From CAZEHS01 sp964649745 (GTDB taxonomy: Bacteria; Bacillota; Clostridia; Peptostreptococcales; Acidaminobacteraceae), in NCBI GenBank assembly GCA_964649745.1, contig CAZYQI010000028.1, positions 1 through 41,082 on the forward strand: a stretch of 41,082 nt of DNA, written 5' to 3'. This document shows, piece by piece, positions 31,802 to 38,514 of the stretch. Each line of letters starts with the position of its first letter. Positions within the stretch are counted from its first letter, which is position 1. The notes under the pieces are model-generated. The model did not search any database and was not told the origin of the DNA. It saw only the letters and a program-made list of their open reading frames with translations. Made by a program: the position numbers and the translations under genes.

Positions 31802-32111
31802 CTGATGAAAAAGACTACCTGGAAGAAAAATCCTCTGTGCGGAGCAACCTAACGGAGGTTGGCAAGAAAATAGAACGAGGGCTGTAGCCGTTAGAAATTC
31901 ACTGTTCTGATTCAGCAGGCTGCACGAATCTTGATTCGTTGCAGATCGCTAATGTCTCTAAGGGCTCAATCAATCCAAATCTGTGATTTGGATATTGTGT
32001 TGAAGACCATGAGGCCCGAAGTGAGTTTGAATTTCTGCGGAAGACCTGTTCGTTATTTTCTCCAACCGGGAGTTCAAAGTTGCGTAGTACAGAGGGTTTT
32101 TCTTCAAGCTG
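31802..32111. mobile_element. terminator-associated palindromic element, copy 1 (310 bp, with extra apical segment)
   Basis: This long imperfect hairpin has the arm GAAGAAAAATCCTCTGTG at the left and CAGAGGGTTTTTCTTC at the right. Inner arms (GGTTGGCAAGAAAATAGAAC / GTTATTTTCTCCAACC, GTTAGAAATTCA / TGAATTTCTGCGG) match copy 2 at over 90 percent. About 110 bp at the tip (31899-32020) are absent from copy 2 and hold two small stems, including ATCCAAATC-TGT-GATTTGGAT (31973-31993). No protein is supported. The element is bounded by two identical copies of a terminator hairpin. Together with promoter sequence it fills the 481-bp gap 31664-32144. Confidence 0.85.
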
Positions 32112-32139
32112 GGCCCGGCACAATTATGCCGGGCCCAAA
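32112..32139 (-). repeat. gene-proximal duplicate of the dipeptidase terminator hairpin
   Basis: Identical over 28 nt to 31774-31801, in direct orientation. On the minus strand it is followed by AGCTTGAAG rather than T, so the T-tract has been separated from this copy by the element. Confidence 0.85.
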
Positions 32140-32144
32140 AGGTG

Positions 32145-33119
32145 TTATGAGATGACTTCTTTTATCACTCTTAAGAAATTTCCGCTGCAGACCTTTTCAA
32201 TGTCTTCCCGGCTAAAGCCTTTTTCAGCCAGTAGCCTTCCCACATCGCTGGCCTGAGAGGCATTTTCAAGGCCTGACGTTACAGCCGTTTCATTGGCAAA
32301 GCTGCTCAATGCCTCATCATCCAAATAATCCACAAAATCGAAGCCCAGGCCCACATGATCGATTCCGACAAGTTCCGCTATGTGCGCGATATGTTCGGTA
32401 TAGGTTTCCAGGGACTGCTTCTTCGGATCCCGGCTGATGAATTCGTGGTAGGCTACCATCCCGATGACGCCGCCTCTTTTGGCAATGGCTTTAATCTGAG
32501 CGTCCGTGAGATTGCGGGGAACATCACAGATTGCCTTGCAATTGGAGTGGGATGCAATGAAGGGCTTATGGGTGTTCCTCTCGATGTCCCAGAAAAGCTT
32601 TTCGTTGGCGTGGCTGACATCAATGATCATTCCACTGGATTCCATAAATCTCAGAGCGGATAAACCCAGATCGGTAATACCATGGTCCGGGTTCCCTTTT
32701 ACTCCTGTGCCGAAGGCGTTTTCCGTATTCCAGGTCAGGGATGCATGCCGAAAACCCTTTTCATGCATGGCCTTGAGTATGGACAGATCCCCTTCCAGTC
32801 CGTCCAGCCCTTCAATTCCTAAAACAATGGGGAATTGACCGTTTTCAGCAGCCTGAGAAAAATCTGCCGAGGTCCGAACCGGCCGAAGAATACCGGCATT
32901 TTCCTCCAGCTCGGATGTCATGGCATCCACGGTCTGCCAGAATCGCCGGGCTGGGTTGTCAAAGGGCGTGTCCACCCAAACCACGAATATCCCGCTGAAG
33001 ACGCCACCCTGTTTAAATTTCTCAAGATGGTGCCGCTTAATGACGTGTGTCTCTCCCTGAGCACGCTTATTCACGACATCATTCCAGATGTCCGCATGTC
33101 CGTCAAAAACCTTAAACAC
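32145..33119 (-). CDS. membrane dipeptidase family (M19) peptidase
   Basis: This 324-residue TIM-barrel metallo-dipeptidase is of the renal dipeptidase family. Zinc motifs are FDGHADIWND near the start, VLGIEGLDGLEGD, MIIDVSHANEK, FIASHSNCKAI and HVGLGFDFVDYLDD; the C-terminal CSGNFLRV is typical. The family cleaves dipeptides including D-amino-acid forms. GTG is the start, with GGGGGAAGAG upstream. It lies 70 nt after the DUF819 gene, so import and cleavage of a dipeptide or dipeptide-like compound is likely. A duplicated terminator follows. Confidence 0.93.
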   Translation of the reverse strand: MFKVFDGHADIWNDVVNKRAQGETHVIKRHHLEKFKQGGVFSGIFVVWVDTPFDNPARRFWQTVDAMTSELEENAGILRPVRTSADFSQAAENGQFPIVLGIEGLDGLEGDLSILKAMHEKGFRHASLTWNTENAFGTGVKGNPDHGITDLGLSALRFMESSGMIIDVSHANEKLFWDIERNTHKPFIASHSNCKAICDVPRNLTDAQIKAIAKRGGVIGMVAYHEFISRDPKKQSLETYTEHIAHIAELVGIDHVGLGFDFVDYLDDEALSSFANETAVTSGLENASQASDVGRLLAEKGFSREDIEKVCSGNFLRVIKEVIS

Positions 33120-33189
33120 AGCTCTTCCCCCTTATGCCGCTTTGCCGACGCTTATTCCTACACTTCCGGAGATTTGCCCTATCCGCTGC

Positions 33190-34398
33190 TTACCAGCCTG
33201 AAAGCATATTGCCGATGGGAATTGCAATATAGTTCCCGATAATGTATCCGAATACTCCCACCAGGACCGCAGGGCCGATCAGCTTGGTCCACCCCTTGGC
33301 AATTGCCATGGCCGCCGCCGTTGTGGGGCCGCCGATATTGGCGTTGGATGCGATAAGGATCTCTTCCAGGTCGAATTTTAACAGACGACCAATGATCAGC
33401 ATCCATGTCATATTGACCAGAACCACCACCAGGCAGAACACCAACAGCAACGGTGATTTTTGGAGGATCAATGGGATGGATGCCGGTACGCCGATGACGA
33501 CAAAGAAGATGTAGATAAGAAAGGTTCCGATTTCCGACGCTCCCGGTGCGTTGCCGAAATATTTTTCAGCAAAGGTGGCCAACAGCATGGTAACCGTGGT
33601 GAGAACCAGGTATTTATTGCCGAAAAGCGAATTTAGAGCATCCATAGCCGGAGTTCCCTTGGGAATCGCGGTGCCGAGGAAGGCCGCAACCTGAACGCTA
33701 AACGCCACGATGACAAAGGAAGCCCCTACTGCAAATGCAATGTTCTTCAGTGAAATTTCTTTGCTCTGCCAATACTTGCTGGCCAGATTTTCGTCAATGC
33801 CGGCGCCGCTTTCCACCTCATCCACATGGGGATGCTTGTAGAACTTTCTGAAGAACGCCATAGTCGGAATGGTCATCAGTACGAAGAAGTATGCCGCCAT
33901 GACCATATTGTCGGCCACGATGGTTGCGGAAACGATTTCCCCGGGTGCCTTGAAAGCCTCCGACATAGCCACAAAGTTCACACCCCCGCCGATATAGGAG
34001 CCGCAGATCATAGCTGCCACCTTATAAAGCTCCGGAATTCCGTTCTTCACCAGCAAAAATGCAATGACAACACCTATTGCGGTGCCGATTGCTCCAATGC
34101 AGAAAATCACCAGCAACCGCCCTGATTCTTTCCAAATTTTCTTGATGTTCGCCTGAAAAAGAAGCATGGGGATCGCCAGAGGAACCACATAACCCCATAC
34201 GCTGTCATAAACCGGTGATTCCGTTGGTATAACATTGAAATTGGATAATGCCATGGCCCCTACCAACGCGATGATTGCCCCTGTCACCTTTGATGCCCAT
34301 GTGTACTTCTGCTCCAACCAGATACTTACGCTAGCCCAGCCGACCAAAATCGCCCACAAAACCCACGTGTTGTCTGCAGCAACCAGTGTCTGACCCAT
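33190..34398 (-). CDS. DUF819 family membrane protein, putative transporter
   Basis: This 402-residue protein has about ten to eleven membrane helices and conserved glycine-rich motifs AAMICGSYIGGGVNFVAMSE and ASNANIGGPTTAAAMAIAKG. These repeated half-motifs resemble secondary transporters of the CPA/BASS-like type. DUF819 is often placed beside peptidases. The ATG at 34398 follows AAGGAGG at good spacing; earlier in-frame codons to 34491 are soluble and unlikely. It is divergent from the XRE-cupin gene. Substrate unknown, with a dipeptide suggested by context. Confidence 0.88.
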   Translation of the reverse strand: MGQTLVAADNTWVLWAILVGWASVSIWLEQKYTWASKVTGAIIALVGAMALSNFNVIPTESPVYDSVWGYVVPLAIPMLLFQANIKKIWKESGRLLVIFCIGAIGTAIGVVIAFLLVKNGIPELYKVAAMICGSYIGGGVNFVAMSEAFKAPGEIVSATIVADNMVMAAYFFVLMTIPTMAFFRKFYKHPHVDEVESGAGIDENLASKYWQSKEISLKNIAFAVGASFVIVAFSVQVAAFLGTAIPKGTPAMDALNSLFGNKYLVLTTVTMLLATFAEKYFGNAPGASEIGTFLIYIFFVVIGVPASIPLILQKSPLLLVFCLVVVLVNMTWMLIIGRLLKFDLEEILIASNANIGGPTTAAAMAIAKGWTKLIGPAVLVGVFGYIIGNYIAIPIGNMLSGW

Positions 34399-34487
34399 GT
34401 TACGCCTCCTTGTTGTATAAATCGAATAATGGCCTGATGCGACAATTTCGCATCTTGAATAAAAGATACCACGGTTCACAGAATATT

Positions 34488-34679
34488 TCAATATATTGAT
34501 GATTGATTCATTATATTATTCGTTTTCGTTTCTGAAAAACAGTATCGCAGCACGGACCCAAGTCCTTTCACATGACCACACAGGTGGCAACACCCTCTCC
34601 CGCCCTCCAAAATGCTAAATGATACTTTTGTAAAACTTATATCATTATCCTGACCAAAACACCGATTATCATATATAAT
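34488..34679. promoter_or_regulatory. divergent promoter region of DUF819/dipeptidase and XRE-cupin genes
   Basis: In the 337-bp gap 34399-34735, the minus-strand promoter is TTTTCA (34538-34533), 17 bp, TATAAT (34515-34510). A perfect 12-bp palindrome TCAATATATTGA (34488-34499) covers its likely start point. On the plus strand TATAAT (34674-34679) with CTGACC 18 bp upstream serves the regulator. Regulation by the XRE-cupin protein is inferred. The rest of the gap shows nothing distinctive. Confidence 0.5.
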
Positions 34680-34735
34680 AGACTCACCATGAAAAATTTG
34701 TCTTATGAACCACCACTAACTTCACGAGGTGCCTT

Positions 34736-35287
34736 ATGGATATTGATATCGGGAAAAAAATTCGGGACCTGCGCACCCGTTCAGGGCTGAGCATCAAGGA
34801 ACTAGCTGCTTCCGCAGAGGTTTCCACCGGTCTGGTCAGCCAGGTTGAACGGGATCTTGTCATGCCTTCAGTGACGGTTCTCTATCGCATTGCCAAAGCC
34901 CTCTCTGTGAATGTAGGCTATTTCTTCGATGAGGAAGCGGTGGTCCGTTCAAACCCAGTGGTCCGTAAAAATGAACGAAAACGCTTGGTTATCGATGGCA
35001 CCAATGGCATTTATGAGCTATTGTCCCCTGACACGCATCAAAATATTGAATTTTTGTACATTGTCCTGAAGGCTGGCGAACCCTCCAACGTGGATCTGAT
35101 GTCCCACGAAGGGGAAGAATGCGGCTATGTACTGAAGGGGCATCTCCTGGTTAAGGTTGGAGCCGACGAATATTACCTTGGGGAAGGGGATTCCATTTCC
35201 TTCGACTCCACCATCCCCCACCGCTATGTCAACATAGGGGATCGCGAATGCGTATCTATCTGGGCCATGACGCCGCCTTCCTTCTAA
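34736..35287 (+). CDS. XRE family regulator with C-terminal cupin domain
   Basis: This 183-residue protein has an N-terminal helix-turn-helix (IGKKIRDLRTRSGLSIKELA, then VSTGLVSQVERD, about 6-60) and a C-terminal cupin barrel (about 105-180; SHEGEECGYVLKGHLLVKVG, GDSISFDSTIPHRYVNIGD). It belongs to the group that senses small metabolites through the cupin (PuuR/MmgR-like). Divergent position suggests it controls the DUF819-dipeptidase operon. AGGTG precedes the ATG. Confidence 0.92.
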   Translation: MDIDIGKKIRDLRTRSGLSIKELAASAEVSTGLVSQVERDLVMPSVTVLYRIAKALSVNVGYFFDEEAVVRSNPVVRKNERKRLVIDGTNGIYELLSPDTHQNIEFLYIVLKAGEPSNVDLMSHEGEECGYVLKGHLLVKVGADEYYLGEGDSISFDSTIPHRYVNIGDRECVSIWAMTPPSF

Positions 35288-35306
35288 ATGTATCCAAGAG
35301 CAGCTT

Positions 35307-35357
35307 AAAAAGATCCGCTCAGCACCTCCTCCAAGGGGTACTGAGCGGATCTTTTTA
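35307..35357. terminator. strong terminator of the XRE-cupin gene
   Basis: A perfect 16-bp stem, 35307-35322 with 35341-35356, has A5 before and T5 after. Confidence 0.9.
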
Positions 35358-35463
35358 CCCTGTCGTTCAATAATAATTTATCGTTATTCGATAATTTATT
35401 ATTGACATTCGTCACCATTGCCTATAACCTATCCTTGAGAATAGAACCCAAAGGAGTACAGCC

Positions 35464-35958
35464 ATGCGATTATACGGGAAAATGTCCTTAGCAACAGCTC
35501 TCAAAATAGTGCTCAGCCTCCTGCTCATAGGCGGGGCCGGTGTGTTTTTCTATATCTTCTATCGGGTGATCAGTTCGGAATACTTCTGGGCCTATATACC
35601 TCAAGGTTACCTGCTTTTGGGGTTTTACATCGTTGGCGGCCTGGCCCTTGGCCACATTCTGTACCGCTTCTTGCGCATCACCAACACGCTTATTGAAAGC
35701 AATCCCTTCACCCCGGACAATGTTAAAAGCCTGAAATGGATCGCCTATGACTGCTTTACTGTTTCGGCCTGCTATCTGATTAATTTCATTATCAACCCCG
35801 CCTATGGCCACGTGGAGATTATAACCATCGACATTAAGGGCATCCATACCGACGTTGAATACCTGATCTTCCTTTTTGCCGGCTGCTTCATCCTTATCCT
35901 CTCCAAGGTTTTTGAGCAGGCTGTGAAATTTAAGGAAGAAAACGATCTTACCATTTAA
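35464..35958 (+). CDS. DUF2975 family membrane protein
   Basis: This 164-residue protein has four membrane helices (residues about 12-35, 45-67, 90-112 and 134-152) and the DUF2975 pattern NTLIESNPFTPDNVKSLKWI in the middle, with a C-terminal KFKEENDLTI. DUF2975 proteins are usually encoded next to a tiny XRE regulator of the YozG type, exactly as here, and may form a membrane-sensor pair. AAAGGAG precedes the ATG. The stop overlaps the ribosome site of the next gene. Confidence 0.9.
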   Translation: MRLYGKMSLATALKIVLSLLLIGGAGVFFYIFYRVISSEYFWAYIPQGYLLLGFYIVGGLALGHILYRFLRITNTLIESNPFTPDNVKSLKWIAYDCFTVSACYLINFIINPAYGHVEIITIDIKGIHTDVEYLIFLFAGCFILILSKVFEQAVKFKEENDLTI

Positions 35959-35970
35959 GGAGGGGATCTT

Positions 35971-36192
35971 TTGGCGATTATCATAAATCTGGACGTCATG
36001 ATGGCGAAGCGCAAGATTTCCCTCAACGAATTAGCCCAGCGGGTAGGCATAACCAACGCCAACCTTTCCATCCTAAAAACAGGAAAAGCCAAGGCCATTC
36101 GCCTGGAAACCCTGGATATCATATGCCGGGAGCTCCAGTGCCAGCCGGGAGATATTCTGGAATATAGCCCGGCTCCCGAATCCCCCGACTAG
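35971..36192 (+). CDS. small XRE/Cro-type regulator (YozG-like)
   Basis: This 73-residue protein is a single helix-turn-helix: IINLDVMMAKRKISLNELAQ, VGITNANLSILKTGKAKAI, then LDIICRELQCQPGDILEYSP. It starts at TTG 35971 with AAGGAGGGG before it; the family begins with an IINLD strand right after the start, which supports TTG. It is coupled to the DUF2975 gene. Its stop codon lies inside a 14-bp hairpin. Confidence 0.9.
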   Translation: MAIIINLDVMMAKRKISLNELAQRVGITNANLSILKTGKAKAIRLETLDIICRELQCQPGDILEYSPAPESPD

Positions 36193-36205
36193 GGGGATTC
36201 GGGAG
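36173..36205. terminator. 14-bp perfect hairpin overlapping the end of the small XRE gene
   Basis: CTCCCGAATCCCCC (36173-36186) pairs with GGGGGATTCGGGAG (36192-36205) around GACTA. There is no T-tract on the plus strand, so it is either a degraded terminator or an mRNA-end stabiliser. It leads directly into the tandem repeats. Confidence 0.6.
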
Positions 36206-36231
36206 CATACGCACAGCGGTACGATGTGCGT

Positions 36232-36452
36232 GGTATGCGAAGCATACCTACGGGCTACGAGGATGCAGCAAAGCGAAATCCGAGTTGCCTTTCACAACAG
36301 TACATTGCCCCTGGTATGCGCAGCATACCTACGGGCTACGAGGATGCAGCAAAGCGAAATCCGAGTTGCCTTTCCCACAGCAGTAATGCGAAGCATACCC
36401 ACGGGCTACGAGGATGAGCAACGCGCAATCCGAGTTTCTTCCCCCACAGCGG
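36232..36452. repeat. three-unit tandem repeat of about 70-81 bp
   Basis: Units begin at 36232, 36313 and 36383. Each has GGTATGC-(3 nt)-GCATACC (degraded in unit 3), then ACGGGCTACGAGGATG, AGCAAAGCGAAATCCGAGTT and a CCCACAGC end. Spacing is 81 then 70 bp; the third unit has diverged. It fills most of the 323-bp gap 36193-36515. The reading frames through it are repetitive and I do not call a gene. Confidence 0.8.
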
Positions 36453-36515
36453 CACTTTGCAATCTTATACTTCTATATTTTATCTTTATTGTATATAAAC
36501 GGAACGGAGGACCCC

Positions 36516-38078
36516 ATGAACAATGATTCCATGAACATACCCAAACCCATGACTCCCGCAGCCATGGCGCTGCTAGAGAAAAGACAATACATTTCCCAGG
36601 TCGATACGGAAGCCACCTCCAGGGAGAAGCTTATCGCAATAGGCTGTGCAGCCATCCTTGGCATCCTCTTTGATGTTTTTTTCAATGGCCAGCGCTTCGG
36701 GATCTCTGTCGCGATCTTCGCCGTGCTGACCATAGGGGCTGTCCGGATTTGCAGCCGACAATACCGTCAGCCTTTGCTGAGCGCGTTTCTTCTGATTTCA
36801 ACCCTGGCCCTCTGCGTTACGTATGCCCTTTTCAACAATGAAGCGCTCCGTGTTCTGAACGGCTTGGCAATCCCTTTGGGTATGACCGCTTATGTGCTTT
36901 CCTCCCGCTATGGGGATTGGGGCAACATAGGCCGTTCCTCCATAGGTTCTGTGTTCAGCAAGCTCATTTCCCAAAGCGTCGGTACTGCACCTAAGCTGTT
37001 CCCCTTTGCTGCCCGAAATCTTGCCGGCAGAAAATCCGGCACGTTGTCCGAGACGCAGAGTCAAATTCTAAAGGGGCTCCTCATTGCCCTGCCGCTCCTT
37101 TTTATTATCATGATACTGTTAACCAGCTCCGATGCGGTTTTCAGTCATCTCATCGGGGAACATTTCCGGTTTCTTGAAGACCTTCGTCTTGAATCCATCA
37201 TCGACCACACGATTCTTATCACCCTCACAACCCTGTACTTTTTCGGATACCTGTGGAGCCTGAAATATCGTTCCTTTTCCGAGGGTTCTAATCAGCCTGC
37301 CTCAAGAAACCTTTCTCCCGTCAGCGCAATCACCGTGATCGGCCTTATCTGCGCTGTATATCTGGTTTTCACCGGAGTGCAGTTCACGTATCTGTACAGC
37401 CCCGGGGCCAGCCTCCCCAATGGCCTTACGTATGCGGTATACGCCCGGCGAGGCTTCTTTGAATTGGTTGCCGCAGCTCTGGTGAACATGACAGTGATCC
37501 TTATGATTGCATCAAAAACAAGTGATGCTCTCACCAAGCTTTCCCGTGCTTTACGGACCTGTCATTCCCTGCTGACCATTTTCACTCTTAACCTGTTGGT
37601 TTCAGCTTTTTATCGGATGCACCTCTATGAAGCAGCTTATGGCTTCACCGAGCTTCGACTGTTCGTGCAGTTCTTTATGGTTTTCATGGCTGCTTCCTTG
37701 GCCGCATTGTTGGTTTGGATCTGGAAGCAAGGCTTTCCGCTATTCAAGGCCATCCTGATTACAGCCATCACGGTCTATGTGGCGCTGAATTATGTCAACG
37801 TGGACCGTCTGATTGCTCACAACAATCTGGTACAGTGGCAAACCACCGGACAAGTGGATCTGGACCATCTCAGTTGGATGTCCGTGGACGCCTGGCCGGA
37901 GATCCAATCTGCCCCTCTTGCCATTCGGACTCAGCTGGTTCGGAATTTCACGCTGAACAATCCTGCGGATTCCGAGGATCAGGACCGCTGGTACGAATAC
38001 AACCTCCGGATGTCTCAGTACATGAAGACTGTCTCAAACGGATCATCAACCCAACCGGTGACCTCTCCGCGATATTAG
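36516..38078 (+). CDS. DUF4173 family polytopic membrane protein
   Basis: This 520-residue protein has about 12 hydrophobic helices and the DUF4173 pattern: LLTSSDAVFSHLIGEHF, YARRGFFELVAAALVNM, FYRMHLYEAAYGFTELRLF, LNYVNVDRLIAHNNL and a soluble tail with DLDHLSWMSVDAWPEI. Function is unknown; members are frequent beside DUF2975/XRE genes, as here. ACGGAGG is 5 nt before the ATG at 36516; an upstream extension to 36414 reads into the tandem repeat. The C-terminal residues after 500 are low-complexity and polar. Confidence 0.88.
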   Translation: MNNDSMNIPKPMTPAAMALLEKRQYISQVDTEATSREKLIAIGCAAILGILFDVFFNGQRFGISVAIFAVLTIGAVRICSRQYRQPLLSAFLLISTLALCVTYALFNNEALRVLNGLAIPLGMTAYVLSSRYGDWGNIGRSSIGSVFSKLISQSVGTAPKLFPFAARNLAGRKSGTLSETQSQILKGLLIALPLLFIIMILLTSSDAVFSHLIGEHFRFLEDLRLESIIDHTILITLTTLYFFGYLWSLKYRSFSEGSNQPASRNLSPVSAITVIGLICAVYLVFTGVQFTYLYSPGASLPNGLTYAVYARRGFFELVAAALVNMTVILMIASKTSDALTKLSRALRTCHSLLTIFTLNLLVSAFYRMHLYEAAYGFTELRLFVQFFMVFMAASLAALLVWIWKQGFPLFKAILITAITVYVALNYVNVDRLIAHNNLVQWQTTGQVDLDHLSWMSVDAWPEIQSAPLAIRTQLVRNFTLNNPADSEDQDRWYEYNLRMSQYMKTVSNGSSTQPVTSPRY

Positions 38079-38126
38079 TACGCGTATATAGTTTTAAGGT
38101 GTGTGATGCAGGCGGCGGATTATTTG

Positions 38127-38220
38127 GCCACGGATTTACACGGATCAACACCGATAAGGAACGGGAGATTCAGCGTTGTAAAAAACCGGTTAATCCATGG
38201 AAATCGGTATTCCCCGTGGC
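38127..38220. repeat. CCACGGAT-type dispersed inverted repeat, copy E
   Basis: GCCACGGATTTACACGGATC at the left end and CCCCGTGGC at the right end, with AATCCATGG inside the right arm. It is decayed relative to copy D. It starts 49 nt after the DUF4173 stop. Confidence 0.65.
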
Positions 38221-38238
38221 AAGGATTTTTTCCACAAA

Positions 38239-38264
38239 AAAGAGACCATAGTTCGGTCTCTTTT
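38239..38264 (-). terminator. distal copy of the metG terminator hairpin (element boundary)
   Basis: AAAGAGACC pairs with GGTCTCTTT around ATAGTTC. On the minus strand the T-tract TTTTTTG is kept. The same 26 nt, with two loop differences, lie at 38472-38497. Confidence 0.85.
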
Positions 38265-38471
38265 AGACGGATGAAAAAGGCAAACTAGAAGAAAAATCCT
38301 CTGTGCGGAGCAACCTAACGAAGGTTGGAAAGAAAATAGAACAAGGTCTGTAGCCGTTAGAAATTCACTGTTTGAGCGAAGCGAGTTTGAATTTCTGCGG
38401 AAGACCTGTTCGTTATTTTCTCCAACCGGGAGTTCAAAGTTGCGGAGTACAGAGGGTTTTTCTTCAGACTG
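38265..38471. mobile_element. terminator-associated palindromic element, copy 2 (207 bp)
   Basis: This has the same ends and arms as 31802-32111, in the same orientation. The left part runs GGATGAAAAAGG, GAAGAAAAATCCTCTGTG; the tip is TTTGAGCGAAGCGAGTTTGA; the right part is CAGAGGGTTTTTCTTC. It lacks the roughly 110-bp apical segment of copy 1. It lies between two copies of the metG terminator. No coding potential is supported. With repeat copy E it accounts for the 436-bp gap 38079-38514. Confidence 0.85.
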
Positions 38472-38498
38472 AAAGAGACCGGAGTTCGGTCTCTTTTT
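38472..38498 (-). repeat. gene-proximal duplicate of the metG terminator hairpin
   Basis: AAAGAGACC-GGAGTTC-GGTCTCTTTT, direct repeat of 38239-38264. On the minus strand only three T precede the element sequence, so the original T-tract has been displaced. Confidence 0.85.
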
Positions 38499-38514
38499 GT
38501 ATTGAACGGATTGG

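Noticed and set aside
31802..32111. Group II intron or known IS remnant
   Set aside because: No reverse transcriptase, no domain V-like motif and no transposase fragment. Terminator duplication does not fit a group IIC intron, which inserts without target duplication.
31899..32123. Short coding frames within the palindromic element, such as the 74-codon minus-strand frame
   Set aside because: The same kind of frame appears in copy 2 only as a translation of the repeat. No ribosome site, and the sequence constraint is base pairing rather than codons.
36232..36452. CRISPR array
   Set aside because: Units are about 60 bp of repeat with little unique spacer, only three copies, and no cas gene is present.
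36226..36526. A repetitive protein reading RSIPTGYEDAAKRNPS several times
   Set aside because: It is the translation of the tandem DNA repeat. There is no ribosome site, and the units shift frame when spacing changes from 81 to 70 bp.
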